Source: CAVVFX01 sp963747535
Lineage (GTDB): Bacteria > Acidobacteriota > Terriglobia > Bryobacterales > Bryobacteraceae
Direction: 5' to 3'
Length of the DNA: 64,000 nucleotides
Assembly: GCA_963747535.1 (NCBI GenBank)
Contig: CAVVFX010000023.1
Coordinates: forward strand, 310,001 to 374,000
Part shown: positions 1-8,520 of the stretch, one piece after another
Position numbering within the stretch: the stretch's first letter is position 1
How the letters are laid out: each line of letters starts with the position of its first letter
The notes under the pieces: model-generated
What the model was told of the DNA's origin: nothing
The model's database searches: none
The model's input: only the letters and a program-made list of their open reading frames with translations
Translations under genes and position numbers: made by a program

Positions 1-25
1 GACCGCCCGAGAGCAGGGTAAGTTC

Positions 26-508
26 ATGCCGCCCACCCGCATATCCGATCACATCATGCATGTGGGCGTCCTGGCAGGCGATCTGGACAGGTCGATGGCC
101 TTCTACTGCGGTGTCCTTGGCTTCAAGGAGTTTTGGCGAGGCAGCAGTTCGCCGCGCATGTTGAGCTGGGTTAACGTCCGGCCTGCCGAGGGACAAGACT
201 ACGTCGAGCTGATGTTATACAACAGCCTGCCCACGCCAGATGCCCGCGGCACCAAGAACCACGCATCGCTCATGGTGCCTGACGCGGAAAAAGCGCTGGT
301 GGAATTAAAGAAGCGCGTGGCCCAAGGCTTATATACGCCGCCCGAAGGTAAACCGATGGAGATCCAGGTGGGAGTAAACAAGAGGCGTCAGATCAACCTG
401 TATGATCCCGACGGAACACGCATCGAACTGATGGAGCCCAATACGGTGGATGGCACGTCACCGCCCAATTCCACCGCGCCGGTTCCGCATCCCGGTAAAG
501 AAAAATAA
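26..508 (+). CDS. VOC (glyoxalase/dioxygenase) family protein, possibly 5'-partial
   Basis: This is a glyoxalase/bleomycin-resistance/dioxygenase (VOC) fold protein of 160 residues. The pattern of candidate metal ligands is visible: His12, Glu61, His79 and Glu134, the last in a YDPDGTRIELME strand typical of these metalloenzymes. A proline-rich tail (about 140-160) follows the domain. The substrate cannot be told from sequence. The reading frame stays open to the left edge of the window and the ATG at 26 has only a weak AGGG upstream, so the real gene may start before the window and may carry a further VOC domain. It converges on the histidine kinase, with a REP-like hairpin between them. Confidence 0.8.
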   Translation: MPPTRISDHIMHVGVLAGDLDRSMAFYCGVLGFKEFWRGSSSPRMLSWVNVRPAEGQDYVELMLYNSLPTPDARGTKNHASLMVPDAEKALVELKKRVAQGLYTPPEGKPMEIQVGVNKRRQINLYDPDGTRIELMEPNTVDGTSPPNSTAPVPHPGKEK

Positions 509-520
509 GACCGTTTCACC

Positions 521-570
521 GTGGGGCAGACGATCGTTTCTTGTGGTCTGCCTGGCTGCAAGCAGCCACC
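521..570 (-). repeat. REP-like palindromic repeat, copy 1
   Basis: Reverse-strand copy of an intergenic repeat also found at 42031, 50104 and 55673. Read on the minus strand it has a short GCTG/CAGC hairpin followed by GGCAGACCA, a short A-rich loop and a near-complement of that arm (one mismatch here). It sits between the converging 3' ends of the VOC gene and the histidine kinase, where it could act as a bidirectional transcript end. Confidence 0.7.
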
Positions 571-771
571 ACTGCTACTGACAACATCACTCCTCTTCGC
601 CGGCCGCGACTGTGTTCGGCCGGGTTGCCGGCACTTCGCACGCGGCCGTCGCGGATGCAATGATTGAAGTTCGCAGCGCCGGTATGTCTTCGGCAATTCC
701 GGCCGCAAGATACTCGACGTTCCGGGCATCGCGGCGCCAAAATCTGCGGAGCAGAAGGCCTCACACTTGCC

Positions 772-3700
772 TCAGGCCGACAGCACCTCTCGAAGAAGGT
801 TGATAAGGTCGGTGACGCGATAAGGCTTTCGGATAAAGGCCCAGTCGTGGTCCGGCCCAACGGTATTTGCAGCCGTCTCCTTGCTATAGGCGGTAGTGAG
901 AATCACCTTGACGGCAGGCCGAATCCGCCGCACTTCTGCGAGGATGTCCTTGCCGCCTATCCCCGGCAGGGTCAAGTCGAGCAGAATCACGCCTATCTCA
1001 GATACGTTCGCGCGGAAGAGGTCAACCGCGGCATGTCCGTCGCCGGCTTCGAGCACTGAAAGGCCCGTCCGGCGAAGCATCTTTGATGTGGGGATACGAA
1101 GCATGTCTTCGTCTTCTACGAAGAGGACGGTTCCACGGGTAGCGCCGCCTCTGTCGGCGAAATTGGGCCCGGGGAGGTCGTGGCCGCCGCCGGCACGGTC
1201 TTGGGCGCACGGCAGCAAAACCTCAAAGCGCGTGCCTTGGCCGGGTGCGCTGACAACTTTGACGGTGCCGCCGTGGCTACGAACGATGCCTTGCACCGAG
1301 GCGAGACCCAGGCCGCGACCGGCGAACTTGGTCGTAAAAAATGGATCGAAGATCCTGGCTTGGATGTCCTCGCTCATCCCATGGCCGGTATCGCTGACCT
1401 CCAGCCGGACGTAGTTGCGGTCGGATTGATCCGTCTCACTCTTGGCGTTCGAGCCTTCGCACCCGCATGCCCGGGCCGTCGCGACGGTCATCACTCCTCC
1501 GCCTTCCGCAAGTGCCTCCGAAGCATTCGTGACCAGGTTCATTACGATCTGCCGCATCTGGGGGGCGTTTGCCCACACCGCGGGAAGGTTTTCGGCAAGG
1601 TCCGTTTTCAACACCGACTTTTTTGAAATCGATACCCCCAGTAGCTGCAGCATTTCGCCTACCAGCCGGGAGAGGTCGACGGGCTCGAAACTGGTGCCCT
1701 CCTCGCCTGCATAGGCCAGCAATTGACTCACGATCTCGGCGGCTCGGAGCGCGACCGTCTTGATACTGTTGACCCCCCCGGCAACGAGCGAGCCGCTGGG
1801 TACCTCCGACAGCACGAGTTCGGACTGCGCGAGAATGCCGCCAAGCATATTGTTGAAGTCATGGGCGATGCCGCTGGCCAGCACGCCGAGGCTCTCGAGC
1901 TTCTGTGCCGCCAGTAACTGCTCCTGATTCCGCTTGAGATCGGTGATATCGACGACGATTCCCGTATGCCCTGCGTAGCTGCCCCCCACGAAGCGCGGGA
2001 CGGCCGTGTCCAGCATCCAGCGATACTCCCCGTCGTGCCGCCGCAGCCGAAGCTCCGTCTGGAAGCTTTGGTGCGCAGAAACGGCGGAACCAAGCGTGAA
2101 ATCTAAGCCGGCCAAGTCGTCGGGATGCACCAGTTCGACCCAGCCGCTGCCAAGAAGTTCTTGCAAGTCCCGACCACTAAACGTGGCAGCCTGCTTGTTT
2201 AAGAACGTGATCTGCCGGTCCGGACTGCCATACCAGATAATGACCGGGCACGTATCCGCGATGTTCCGGAAGCGCTCCTCGCTTTCCCGTAACGCGTCCT
2301 CCGCCTGCTTTCTTTGCGTAAAATCCTCGACTATCCCGTCGTAGTAGAGCAGGCTGCCGTCTTCCGCGCGAACTGCCGTGGCGCTTTCGCGAACGAAGAC
2401 CGCCGACCCATCCCGGCGAGTCCATGTCGCTTCGATGCCAGTGACCACACCTTGCGACTCGAGCAGGTTGCGGAAGTCGGAACGGGGATAACCTGGTTCG
2501 AACCCTTCCTTCTCAAGATTGCGGTGGGCTAGCTCTTCGAACGAACTGTACCCGAGGAAGCTGATCAGCGCTGGATTGGCGACCAGGATACGTCCATCCG
2601 GAGTAGTGCGGTAGATCCCCACTGTAACGTTTTCGAACAAGCTACGGAAACGTTCCTCACTTTCGAGTAATGCTTCCTGCGTATGCCGGCTTTCGGTAAC
2701 ATCGACCATGATCCCGCGCAGGCGATTGGGCTTGGCCGTAGGGCTCCCAATCGGATCAACGTAATCACGGAACCAGTGAATTCGACCGTCTGCCGCCAGC
2801 ATGCGGTACTCGAGCGAGACTTTGGTGTTCGATCGCGCAGCCTCCCTCGTCAAGGCGAGCACTCGTTCGCGGTCGTCAGGATGCACATGGCGGTGCCAGG
2901 ACCCCGGTTGATGCCCCCACTGGTCGCCTGAGAATCCCAGCAGTCTCTCGGCACCCTCGCTCACGAAGGTCACCTCCAGCGTTGCCGCGTCGGCCTCCCA
3001 TACGATCGCGTCCAGGCTCGCCACCAGTTCGCTGATATCTCTTTCGGCCTTCGTAAGGGCCTTCCGGACTTGGTCTCGTTCGTCGGTCCGGCGCAGCAAG
3101 TCGGTTTCCAGATGATCCGATACGTCGCGCAACTTCCGTGCGTCGCTGACGACCCGGTCCACAACCTGCCAGGAGAACGGCATCACCAACAGCAGAAGTC
3201 CGCAGTCGAGCAATGATGGAAAATCGAGGATACGGTTCGCGACCAGCACTTCCTCTACGGCGAACAAAAAAACCACGAAGAAGAGGCCAAGCTGCCAGCC
3301 CAGGAATCGCTCACCCCGGCGAAAGCGTCGGATCAAGTGGACGATGGCCGCCATGGGGAGTGCCAGTAACAGCAACCCGTAAACGTCTCCTATCGTTGTC
3401 GTCAGCGGATAGTAATAAGTCACGCCGGCCCACGCGACTCTTACCGGGGAAATGCGGGGGTCCAGCAGCCACCCGGTGGCCGTTAAAACCAGGCCAACCG
3501 CAAGGGCCGAGACGGCGACCCACCGGACCACTCGCGGCGCCGTCCGCAGTGATCCGTTGGTGTCCGAGTAGGCGTACACTAACCAGAGCACAGCTTGCAG
3601 GGTGGCCACGAGGTAGCTGAGCCTGCCGGCACCGAGGTAGACGGCATCGGACAATCCTTCGGTGCAGTATACGGCGTTCAGGACGCTATATAACCCGGCC

Positions 3701-3834
3701 GTGAGCGCAATACCCGCGAGCACACGGGAGATCCGCCATCCTGGCGCACGAGCTATCGCGTAGTGAAGGGCGGCCATCGATAAGTTGGCCGTTCCCGCCA
3801 TGAGCGCAATTACAATACCTGGGTTCACCGGCAA
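772..3834 (-). CDS. Membrane-anchored hybrid PAS histidine kinase with receiver domain
   Basis: A 1020-residue hybrid sensor kinase. The N-terminal ~225 residues form about seven hydrophobic segments, a membrane sensor module. A short coiled coil leads into three PAS domains (roughly 270-385, 395-510 and 515-640). The HisKA box follows with phospho-acceptor His658 in a GIAHDFNN motif, then an HATPase domain (N-box near 766-770, DTGHGM near 815, GRGLGL near 840). A receiver domain covers 899-1020 with acceptor Asp953 and Lys1003. No output DNA-binding domain is present, so signal must pass to a separate partner. The longest frame starts at a TTG (3834); a GTG at 3828 or an ATG at 3801 are alternatives. 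No response regulator lies next to it. Confidence 0.9.
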   Translation of the reverse strand: MPVNPGIVIALMAGTANLSMAALHYAIARAPGWRISRVLAGIALTAGLYSVLNAVYCTEGLSDAVYLGAGRLSYLVATLQAVLWLVYAYSDTNGSLRTAPRVVRWVAVSALAVGLVLTATGWLLDPRISPVRVAWAGVTYYYPLTTTIGDVYGLLLLALPMAAIVHLIRRFRRGERFLGWQLGLFFVVFLFAVEEVLVANRILDFPSLLDCGLLLLVMPFSWQVVDRVVSDARKLRDVSDHLETDLLRRTDERDQVRKALTKAERDISELVASLDAIVWEADAATLEVTFVSEGAERLLGFSGDQWGHQPGSWHRHVHPDDRERVLALTREAARSNTKVSLEYRMLAADGRIHWFRDYVDPIGSPTAKPNRLRGIMVDVTESRHTQEALLESEERFRSLFENVTVGIYRTTPDGRILVANPALISFLGYSSFEELAHRNLEKEGFEPGYPRSDFRNLLESQGVVTGIEATWTRRDGSAVFVRESATAVRAEDGSLLYYDGIVEDFTQRKQAEDALRESEERFRNIADTCPVIIWYGSPDRQITFLNKQAATFSGRDLQELLGSGWVELVHPDDLAGLDFTLGSAVSAHQSFQTELRLRRHDGEYRWMLDTAVPRFVGGSYAGHTGIVVDITDLKRNQEQLLAAQKLESLGVLASGIAHDFNNMLGGILAQSELVLSEVPSGSLVAGGVNSIKTVALRAAEIVSQLLAYAGEEGTSFEPVDLSRLVGEMLQLLGVSISKKSVLKTDLAENLPAVWANAPQMRQIVMNLVTNASEALAEGGGVMTVATARACGCEGSNAKSETDQSDRNYVRLEVSDTGHGMSEDIQARIFDPFFTTKFAGRGLGLASVQGIVRSHGGTVKVVSAPGQGTRFEVLLPCAQDRAGGGHDLPGPNFADRGGATRGTVLFVEDEDMLRIPTSKMLRRTGLSVLEAGDGHAAVDLFRANVSEIGVILLDLTLPGIGGKDILAEVRRIRPAVKVILTTAYSKETAANTVGPDHDWAFIRKPYRVTDLINLLREVLSA

Positions 3835-4613
3835 GCGACCGGGTTCTCCAAAGCGAACTCAACCAGCGACGCAATTCGCCTGGATGAGCAGCGGTATCCG
3901 CACCAGTCGAACGCTTCGCCGCAGACTGCTGTAACGTCGGCGGGACTAAGTGTTGACGAGGCTGTCTCGAAGGTCATCTCATGCATTATGGCAAATCCGG
4001 TACTGACCATTGACTTGCTGCAACGATCCGCTGGGCAAGCCGTCGTCTTTTATGGCCTGCATGGCCGGGAGTCTGCTCCCGATTGAAGCGATCGATCCGT
4101 TCGCGGTGGAATCGAGCGGCGGACCGGAGCAAGGCCCAATACGGTTCACTTAAGGGCTGTCTGTCCGCCCGACGTGCGCTTGCGCAGTCAGCAGATGCAG
4201 AGTGCGTTTTTTTTTGCGAAAGGAAGCCAATTTTTGATAAGTGGCTGTCTTTTCTATAGTTATCCGGGGAGCGGCAAATGGCAGCGGTTCTAGGTTTGTG
4301 CTTTTTTGTGCACGGATCGCGGAATCCATGCGGTGCACAAAGCCGCGAATACACGCGAATTGGTGGGGCAGCGATGGAGGAGCGATCCTGGGGTGCAGCG
4401 GAAAAAACGAACTCCTTGTTCGGCCTGAGGATGCGAGTCTTACGCGGGGCGGTTTGGTTTCTGGCCAGAGGCGTCTCTGAGGCGCAGGTTGGGGCGGGTT
4501 GCACGGGGTTTTGCGGATCAAAGCCAATTTCTTCTAAGTAGTAATGATTTGTCATGGTTATGCGGGGTCTCGGCACGGGCGGAGACTTTTCGTTTGTGCA
4601 GGACTGTGCACTT
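3835..4613. other. Non-coding stretch left of the RIT element
   Basis: No open frame here has convincing coding character. The stretch contains one arm (4135-4153) of a 19-bp inverted repeat whose partner lies at 11694-11712, and an 18-bp sequence at 4307-4324 repeated in direct orientation at 7989-8006. An A/T-rich patch lies at 4205-4310. It reads as decayed intergenic or island-border sequence. Confidence 0.5.
4135..4153 (-). repeat. Arm of a 19-bp inverted repeat bracketing the accessory island
   Basis: Read on the minus strand this matches 11694-11712 at 18 of 19 positions (core TTAAGTGAAC then GTATTGGG). The two arms lie about 7.5 kb apart in inverted orientation and enclose the recombinase trio, the HEPN genes and the TIR genes. 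It may be an island boundary or two copies of a dispersed repeat. Confidence 0.4.
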
Positions 4614-4647
4614 AACCGGCTTTATGCCGAGTACCGGATTATGCCGA
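4614..4647 (+). repeat. Left 34-bp terminal inverted repeat of the RIT element
   Basis: Identical to the reverse complement of 7735-7768 over 34 bp. It holds two direct copies of TTATGCCGAG with 17-bp spacing; an inverted third copy lies just inside at 4696-4705, overlapping the end of the last recombinase gene. These are probable recombinase-binding sites. Confidence 0.9.
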
Positions 4648-4705
4648 GTAAGTCCCGGCGAGCGACAGCGGGGCGGGGGTTCGGTGCAACATGTACTCGG
4701 CATAA

Positions 4706-5707
4706 TTAGAGAGCGGACAAGAAAGCCAAAAGCGCGTCGTCGGGTTTGAATCGGGGAAAACCGCCCTCAACTGGTTGCAGTTTCCCGAGCGCCTGTTCCT
4801 TGGTCTTCAGATCGGCCTGGATGTACATGTGAGTGGTGTCCAAGCTTTCATGGCCGAGCCAAAGAGCGATCACTGCGATTTCTACTCCAGATTGAAGAAG
4901 GTGCATCGCCGTGGTGTGGCGGATGACGTGGGGAGAAACCCTCTTGGCTTTCAGCGTCGGACAGGCAGGTAAGGCGCGCCGCACCGCCTGCTGAAGGATG
5001 TAGGTGGCCCCGTCGGTTGACAGAGGTCCACGCCGAGCGCTGGGGAACAAGATGCGGTCACCACTGTCGCCACACTCGGTAACCCAAGCCCGCAACGTGC
5101 GGGAAGTGGTAGGCCACAACGGAACACTGCGTTCCTTGCGGCCCTTGCCCGTAAGGTGAAGCAGCGAGGTCGCTCCGAAGGCGAGGTGATGTTGCCGCAG
5201 GGTGAGTATTTCTGAGATGCGGGCTCCGGTATTATAGAGCGTCAACAACAGGGCGTAATCGCGCTTTCCGATCCAGGTCTGAGTGCATGGCGTAGCAAGA
5301 ATAGCCTCCATTTCCGGCCGTGTCAGATAGCCGATCAAGCGGCGGTCCGCACGTTTGGTGGGAATCGCCAGTACTTGCGCCGCTAAATCGATGCACGCAG
5401 GTTCACGGAGAGTTACCAGGCGAAAAAAGGACCGGATGGCTGCCAAGCGCGCGTTCCGGGTCTGAACACTATTACCGCGGTCTCGTTCGATGCCGTCGAG
5501 GAAGCGCATGATCGCTTTTGCCTGCAGGTCGTCCAGGGTTAGGTCAGACGGCTTCCTGCCGATGGTCTGGCTCAGATGCTGGATCAGTAATCGAAATGTA
5601 TCTCGGTAGCTTGCCACCGTTTGTGGACTGGCACGGCGTTGGCGGACCAGATGATCAGTAAAGAAGGACTGCACCAGCGGCGCGATCAGCCCGGTGCCGC
5701 TGTTCAT
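4706..5707 (-). CDS. Tyrosine recombinase, third gene of the RIT trio
   Basis: A 333-residue site-specific tyrosine recombinase (XerC/D-like phage integrase family). The N-terminal ~110 residues form a SAM-like core-binding domain. The catalytic domain shows the full set: Arg in TGARISEIL, Lys in GKGRKERSVPL, His-x-x-Arg in HVIRHTTA, His in WLGHESL and the nucleophile Tyr in THMYIQ. The ATG at 5707 overlaps the upstream gene's stop by 4 bp (ATGA), and AGGAGG lies 6 nt upstream, so translation is coupled but also well initiated. The stop lies against an inverted TTATGCCGAG copy. It presumably acts with the other two recombinases to move the element. Confidence 0.93.
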   Translation of the reverse strand: MNSGTGLIAPLVQSFFTDHLVRQRRASPQTVASYRDTFRLLIQHLSQTIGRKPSDLTLDDLQAKAIMRFLDGIERDRGNSVQTRNARLAAIRSFFRLVTLREPACIDLAAQVLAIPTKRADRRLIGYLTRPEMEAILATPCTQTWIGKRDYALLLTLYNTGARISEILTLRQHHLAFGATSLLHLTGKGRKERSVPLWPTTSRTLRAWVTECGDSGDRILFPSARRGPLSTDGATYILQQAVRRALPACPTLKAKRVSPHVIRHTTAMHLLQSGVEIAVIALWLGHESLDTTHMYIQADLKTKEQALGKLQPVEGGFPRFKPDDALLAFLSAL

Positions 5708-6657
5708 GAATCACCTCCTGGCTCGCAGGAACGCCGAAAAGCTTCCCCGGCGGCGGTTAACAACTCCGGCGTGGCCGTCAAATACCAGTAGGTCTCTTCT
5801 TTGCTGAGGTGGCCGAGATATACCGACAGATGGGGTATCAGGGCGCGCACATCCAGATTGTCGGCGTACCACGCCAGGAGCCGCTGGACTGCGAAACCGT
5901 GCCGGAACGAATGCAGTAAAGGGCTTCGCTTGCCGCCGGCATTCTTGATCCCGATAGACTGAACGAGTTGGCGAAACATTCGGCGGAGTGCAGAATAGGA
6001 AAGAGGCTGCCGCCTGCCGGTAATGAAGAACGCTTTCGAAGGTCGGCGCAGCTTGACCCGATTGCGTTCCTGCAGGTACGCACGCAACTGGTCTGCGGTG
6101 CTGGAGTGGATGGGTACGATCCGCGATTTATAGAACTTCGCCTTACGAATATAAAGTTGCGGTGGATCTGAACCTAAACGAACATCATCGACCGTGAGAG
6201 CGATCACTTCGCCTGCGCGGAGCCCCGTGCTGGCAAGCAATCCGATGAGCGAGTAAGAAGTCCGTTGCGATAAGGAGCCGGGTTTCCACAACGTAGAGGT
6301 GGCTTGCTGGAGCTTGGCGATTTCCTCGGCTGAGTACCAACGGGGCTTCGGGCGTGGCTCGTGCGGCAATAGGCCGGGCCCAGGTACTTCGGTGTCCGGC
6401 ACGCTGGCTCTGAGGTGTTTCAGAAAACAGCGTGCGTGGGTCAGTCGCATTCTCTGCCCAGGAAGGCCACAGCGAAGCGAAGCGGCACCGATCCAGTCCA
6501 ATATCGTCTGTGTACGGATAGGCCACGAGAAACCTTTCGCTTCTACGTAGTCCGACAGTTCCCGCAGATTGTAGGATTCGTACTCCGTCTGGAAACCGAG
6601 CGAACTCCGTAAGTTCAGATAAGCCTCGATGTGTACCCGAAACTGAGCCGGATTCAT
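5704..6657 (-). CDS. Tyrosine recombinase, second gene of the RIT trio
   Basis: A tyrosine recombinase of 317 residues, counting from the ATG at 6657. This start overlaps the first gene's stop by 4 bp (ATGA) and has GGGAGG 8 nt upstream, so it is preferred over a longer frame beginning at 6675. The catalytic residues are visible: Arg in STGLRAGEV, Lys in the KAKFYKSRIVP strand, His-x-x-Arg in HSFRHGFA, His in YLGHLSKEE and Tyr in TYWYL. The N-terminal region (to about 110) is the arm/core-binding part. It is distinct in sequence from its two neighbours, as expected for RIT trios, where each position holds its own subfamily. Confidence 0.92.
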   Translation of the reverse strand: MNPAQFRVHIEAYLNLRSSLGFQTEYESYNLRELSDYVEAKGFSWPIRTQTILDWIGAASLRCGLPGQRMRLTHARCFLKHLRASVPDTEVPGPGLLPHEPRPKPRWYSAEEIAKLQQATSTLWKPGSLSQRTSYSLIGLLASTGLRAGEVIALTVDDVRLGSDPPQLYIRKAKFYKSRIVPIHSSTADQLRAYLQERNRVKLRRPSKAFFITGRRQPLSYSALRRMFRQLVQSIGIKNAGGKRSPLLHSFRHGFAVQRLLAWYADNLDVRALIPHLSVYLGHLSKEETYWYLTATPELLTAAGEAFRRSCEPGGDS

Positions 6658-7610
6658 TGTGCGCCTCCCGGCCAAGGCAAGGCCACCTGTGCAAGCGACG
6701 GCAGGTCGAGTTTGGCGTAGATCCCTGTGGTCGTGAGCGAACCATGCCCGAGGATGTCAGCGACCTCTTTGAAACTCGCTCCGTTGCGGACCATGCTGGT
6801 GGCTAGAGTGTGCCGCAGGACGTAAGCGCCGGAGCATGGAGCGCCGATTCCTGCCTTTCGCAGGAGGCGGTTCACCAGCTTGGCCATGAACCCATTGCCA
6901 TGTATCGGTGGGTGCGCAGGTCCGCAACTGAGAAACACTGCGCGTTCGGTACTGACTGGCCGTGCCTCGTGCAGATAGCTGGCCAAGGCAGCGCCCGCAT
7001 CCTCGGGTAACGGCAGCACTCTCTCCCGGTTGGTTTTGCCAGCGCGAATGAGCACACTGCCAGCGATCCAATCCAGATCCTGTAATCGGAGTCTCAATAC
7101 TTCGCTGGGACGCAGGCCCAAGCGAGCACACAGCAGAAGCATGGCCCGATTCCGAACCGCGCCTGAGCCTTCTGCCGGACACAGCGCTAGCAAATTCTCC
7201 AGTTGCTCCGCAGAGATGTGCCGCGGAACCGTGGCATGCTTAGAACGCCAGATCGGCGGCACTGCTCCATCGAGTCCTGTTCGGATCAGCCCTTCACCGC
7301 CAAGGAAACGCAACAAACTCCGAATGGCAGTCGCCGGATTCTGGCGGCTCACCAGGGAGAGCTTCCGCGCCCGACCGCCGACAAAATCAGCAATCTGTGC
7401 GGCGGTGAGGTTGCTCCAGCTGATTGGTTGATCCGAAAAAACACCGACCAGCAAGGCCCGTGCTTCCCGTCGATAATGCTGGCGCGTTCCCTCTGTGCAG
7501 CCGCGCTGTCTTTCCAGATGCCGATCGAAGTCGGCCAGCACCTCCTCGATTGACGCCGCCGCCGATAAGACCGAAACGGGTCGTTGTTCACATGTCTGAG
7601 TTTCGTTCAC
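6654..7610 (-). CDS. Tyrosine recombinase, first gene of the RIT trio
   Basis: A tyrosine recombinase of 318 residues from the GTG at 7610, which has AAGGAG 6 nt upstream; a TTG at 7640 gives a longer frame without a good site. The catalytic domain has Arg in LGLRPSEV, Lys in GKTNRERVLPL, Arg in YVLRHTLA, His in LGHGSL and Tyr in TGIYAKL. The first position of the usual His-x-x-Arg box is Tyr instead of His. As first gene, its promoter must lie within or beyond the right-end repeat module (7657-7768), so the ends probably also regulate expression. Confidence 0.92.
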   Translation of the reverse strand: MNETQTCEQRPVSVLSAAASIEEVLADFDRHLERQRGCTEGTRQHYRREARALLVGVFSDQPISWSNLTAAQIADFVGGRARKLSLVSRQNPATAIRSLLRFLGGEGLIRTGLDGAVPPIWRSKHATVPRHISAEQLENLLALCPAEGSGAVRNRAMLLLCARLGLRPSEVLRLRLQDLDWIAGSVLIRAGKTNRERVLPLPEDAGAALASYLHEARPVSTERAVFLSCGPAHPPIHGNGFMAKLVNRLLRKAGIGAPCSGAYVLRHTLATSMVRNGASFKEVADILGHGSLTTTGIYAKLDLPSLAQVALPWPGGAQ

Positions 7611-7734
7611 TTTTTCTCCTTGCGACCCTGTCGGTCGCAAGAAGACACTCGCAGAATTATGCCGAGAAGATCAAATGAGGGCGGCTGCCGCACCCACGTC
7701 CCATCGCATCGGCGCCAAACCTATCCCGCGGCCC

Positions 7735-7768
7735 TCGGCATAATCCGGTACTCGGCATAAAGCCGGTT
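7735..7768 (-). repeat. Right 34-bp terminal inverted repeat of the RIT element
   Basis: Exact inverted copy of 4614-4647. With the direct TTATGCCGAG copy at 7657-7666 it mirrors the left-end module; the inner gap is 77 bp here and 57 bp at the left. Confidence 0.9.
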
Positions 7769-7792
7769 ATGCCGAGCTCGGCATAACCGGCT
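7761..7792. repeat. Perfect 32-bp palindrome overlapping the right RIT end
   Basis: Each 16-bp half is the exact reverse complement of the other, centred on GAG|CTC between 7776 and 7777. The left half shares 8 bp with the terminal repeat and adds one more TTATGCCGAG pair in head-to-head orientation. It has no counterpart at the left end, so it may be the palindromic target site or part of an older element end. Confidence 0.85.
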
Positions 7793-8520
7793 AATCCGGC
7801 CAGGCTGACGCGCCGGTACGAAAAGCTGAAACGGGAACCGCGTCGCCAAGGCGGAGCCGAACGGCGCAAATAACTGAAAGGAATTCACGAACTTACTTTT
7901 CCCAGTTGACTTCTCCTCGGAACGAGCCAGAATTGATTTGGGGACACCGGCGGCACCACCCCAAAATGAGCAAAGATTGGCCGGACAATGTGCACGGATC
8001 GCGGAAATATGCGCCGCGCACAAAGCCGCCAGACCCGGACGGGAGGAGATGAAAGAAGCGCAAGAGGGCGGATGCGGGCGCGTTCCACGCCGGGACGGGT
8101 TTCGGGTCTTTCGGTATCGCCGGCGGATCCTGCGATCTCCTGGTTTCCAGGTTTCTGCGGCGTGGCACGGTCGGCCGGCGAGGCGGTAAAGACGAGCAAC
8201 GTCGGCAGATGGAACTCCTCAAATTTCAAAAAGGTCGCGCGCGGGCGACCGGCAGACGGCACACCTTGGCCGTTCTGCTTTCAGGTTGACACACGAGGGC
8301 AAGGTTTCTTGTGGGGGTGGCGCTATGTTGTTGGGATGAAGGGGCAGAAATGGGCGGAGGGCTGGTTACCAGCAAGCGGGTCAGTTTGGAAAGTGCACAG
8401 ACCGATCCTCCGCTCGGTACGCAACATGGCAATTCGGCCAGGTGGGTCGAAGAATGGAAGCGCGTTTGTTGGGAGTTATGTTGCTGCCACGAGGAATTCG
8501 CCCTGCAGAAGGCCCTTTTT
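7793..8520. other. Non-coding stretch right of the RIT element
   Basis: No convincing gene. Contains the second copy (7989-8006) of the 18-bp sequence found at 4307-4324, with similarity extending to about 8028 against 4346. The two copies are in direct orientation on either side of the RIT element. The rest is low-information, moderately GC-rich sequence. Confidence 0.5.

Larger units (their letters stand above)
4614..7768 (-). mobile_element. RIT-type element (recombinase in trio)
   Basis: Three overlapping tyrosine-recombinase genes on the minus strand lie between a perfect 34-bp inverted repeat (4614-4647 and 7735-7768). Each end is a module built from the 10-mer TTATGCCGAG. Left: direct copies at 4622 and 4639, inverted copy at 4696. 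Right, in mirror image: direct copy at 7657, inverted copies at 7734 and 7751. The outer pair has the same 17-bp period at both ends. Trios of this kind with inverted terminal repeats are known as RIT elements. All three genes are intact, and the perfect end repeat suggests recent activity. No cargo gene lies inside. Confidence 0.88.

Noticed and set aside
3986..4576. 196-codon minus-strand frame left of the RIT element
   Set aside because: Crosses repeat-like sequence and has irregular, Arg/Pro-rich translation; no start signal or recognisable domain.
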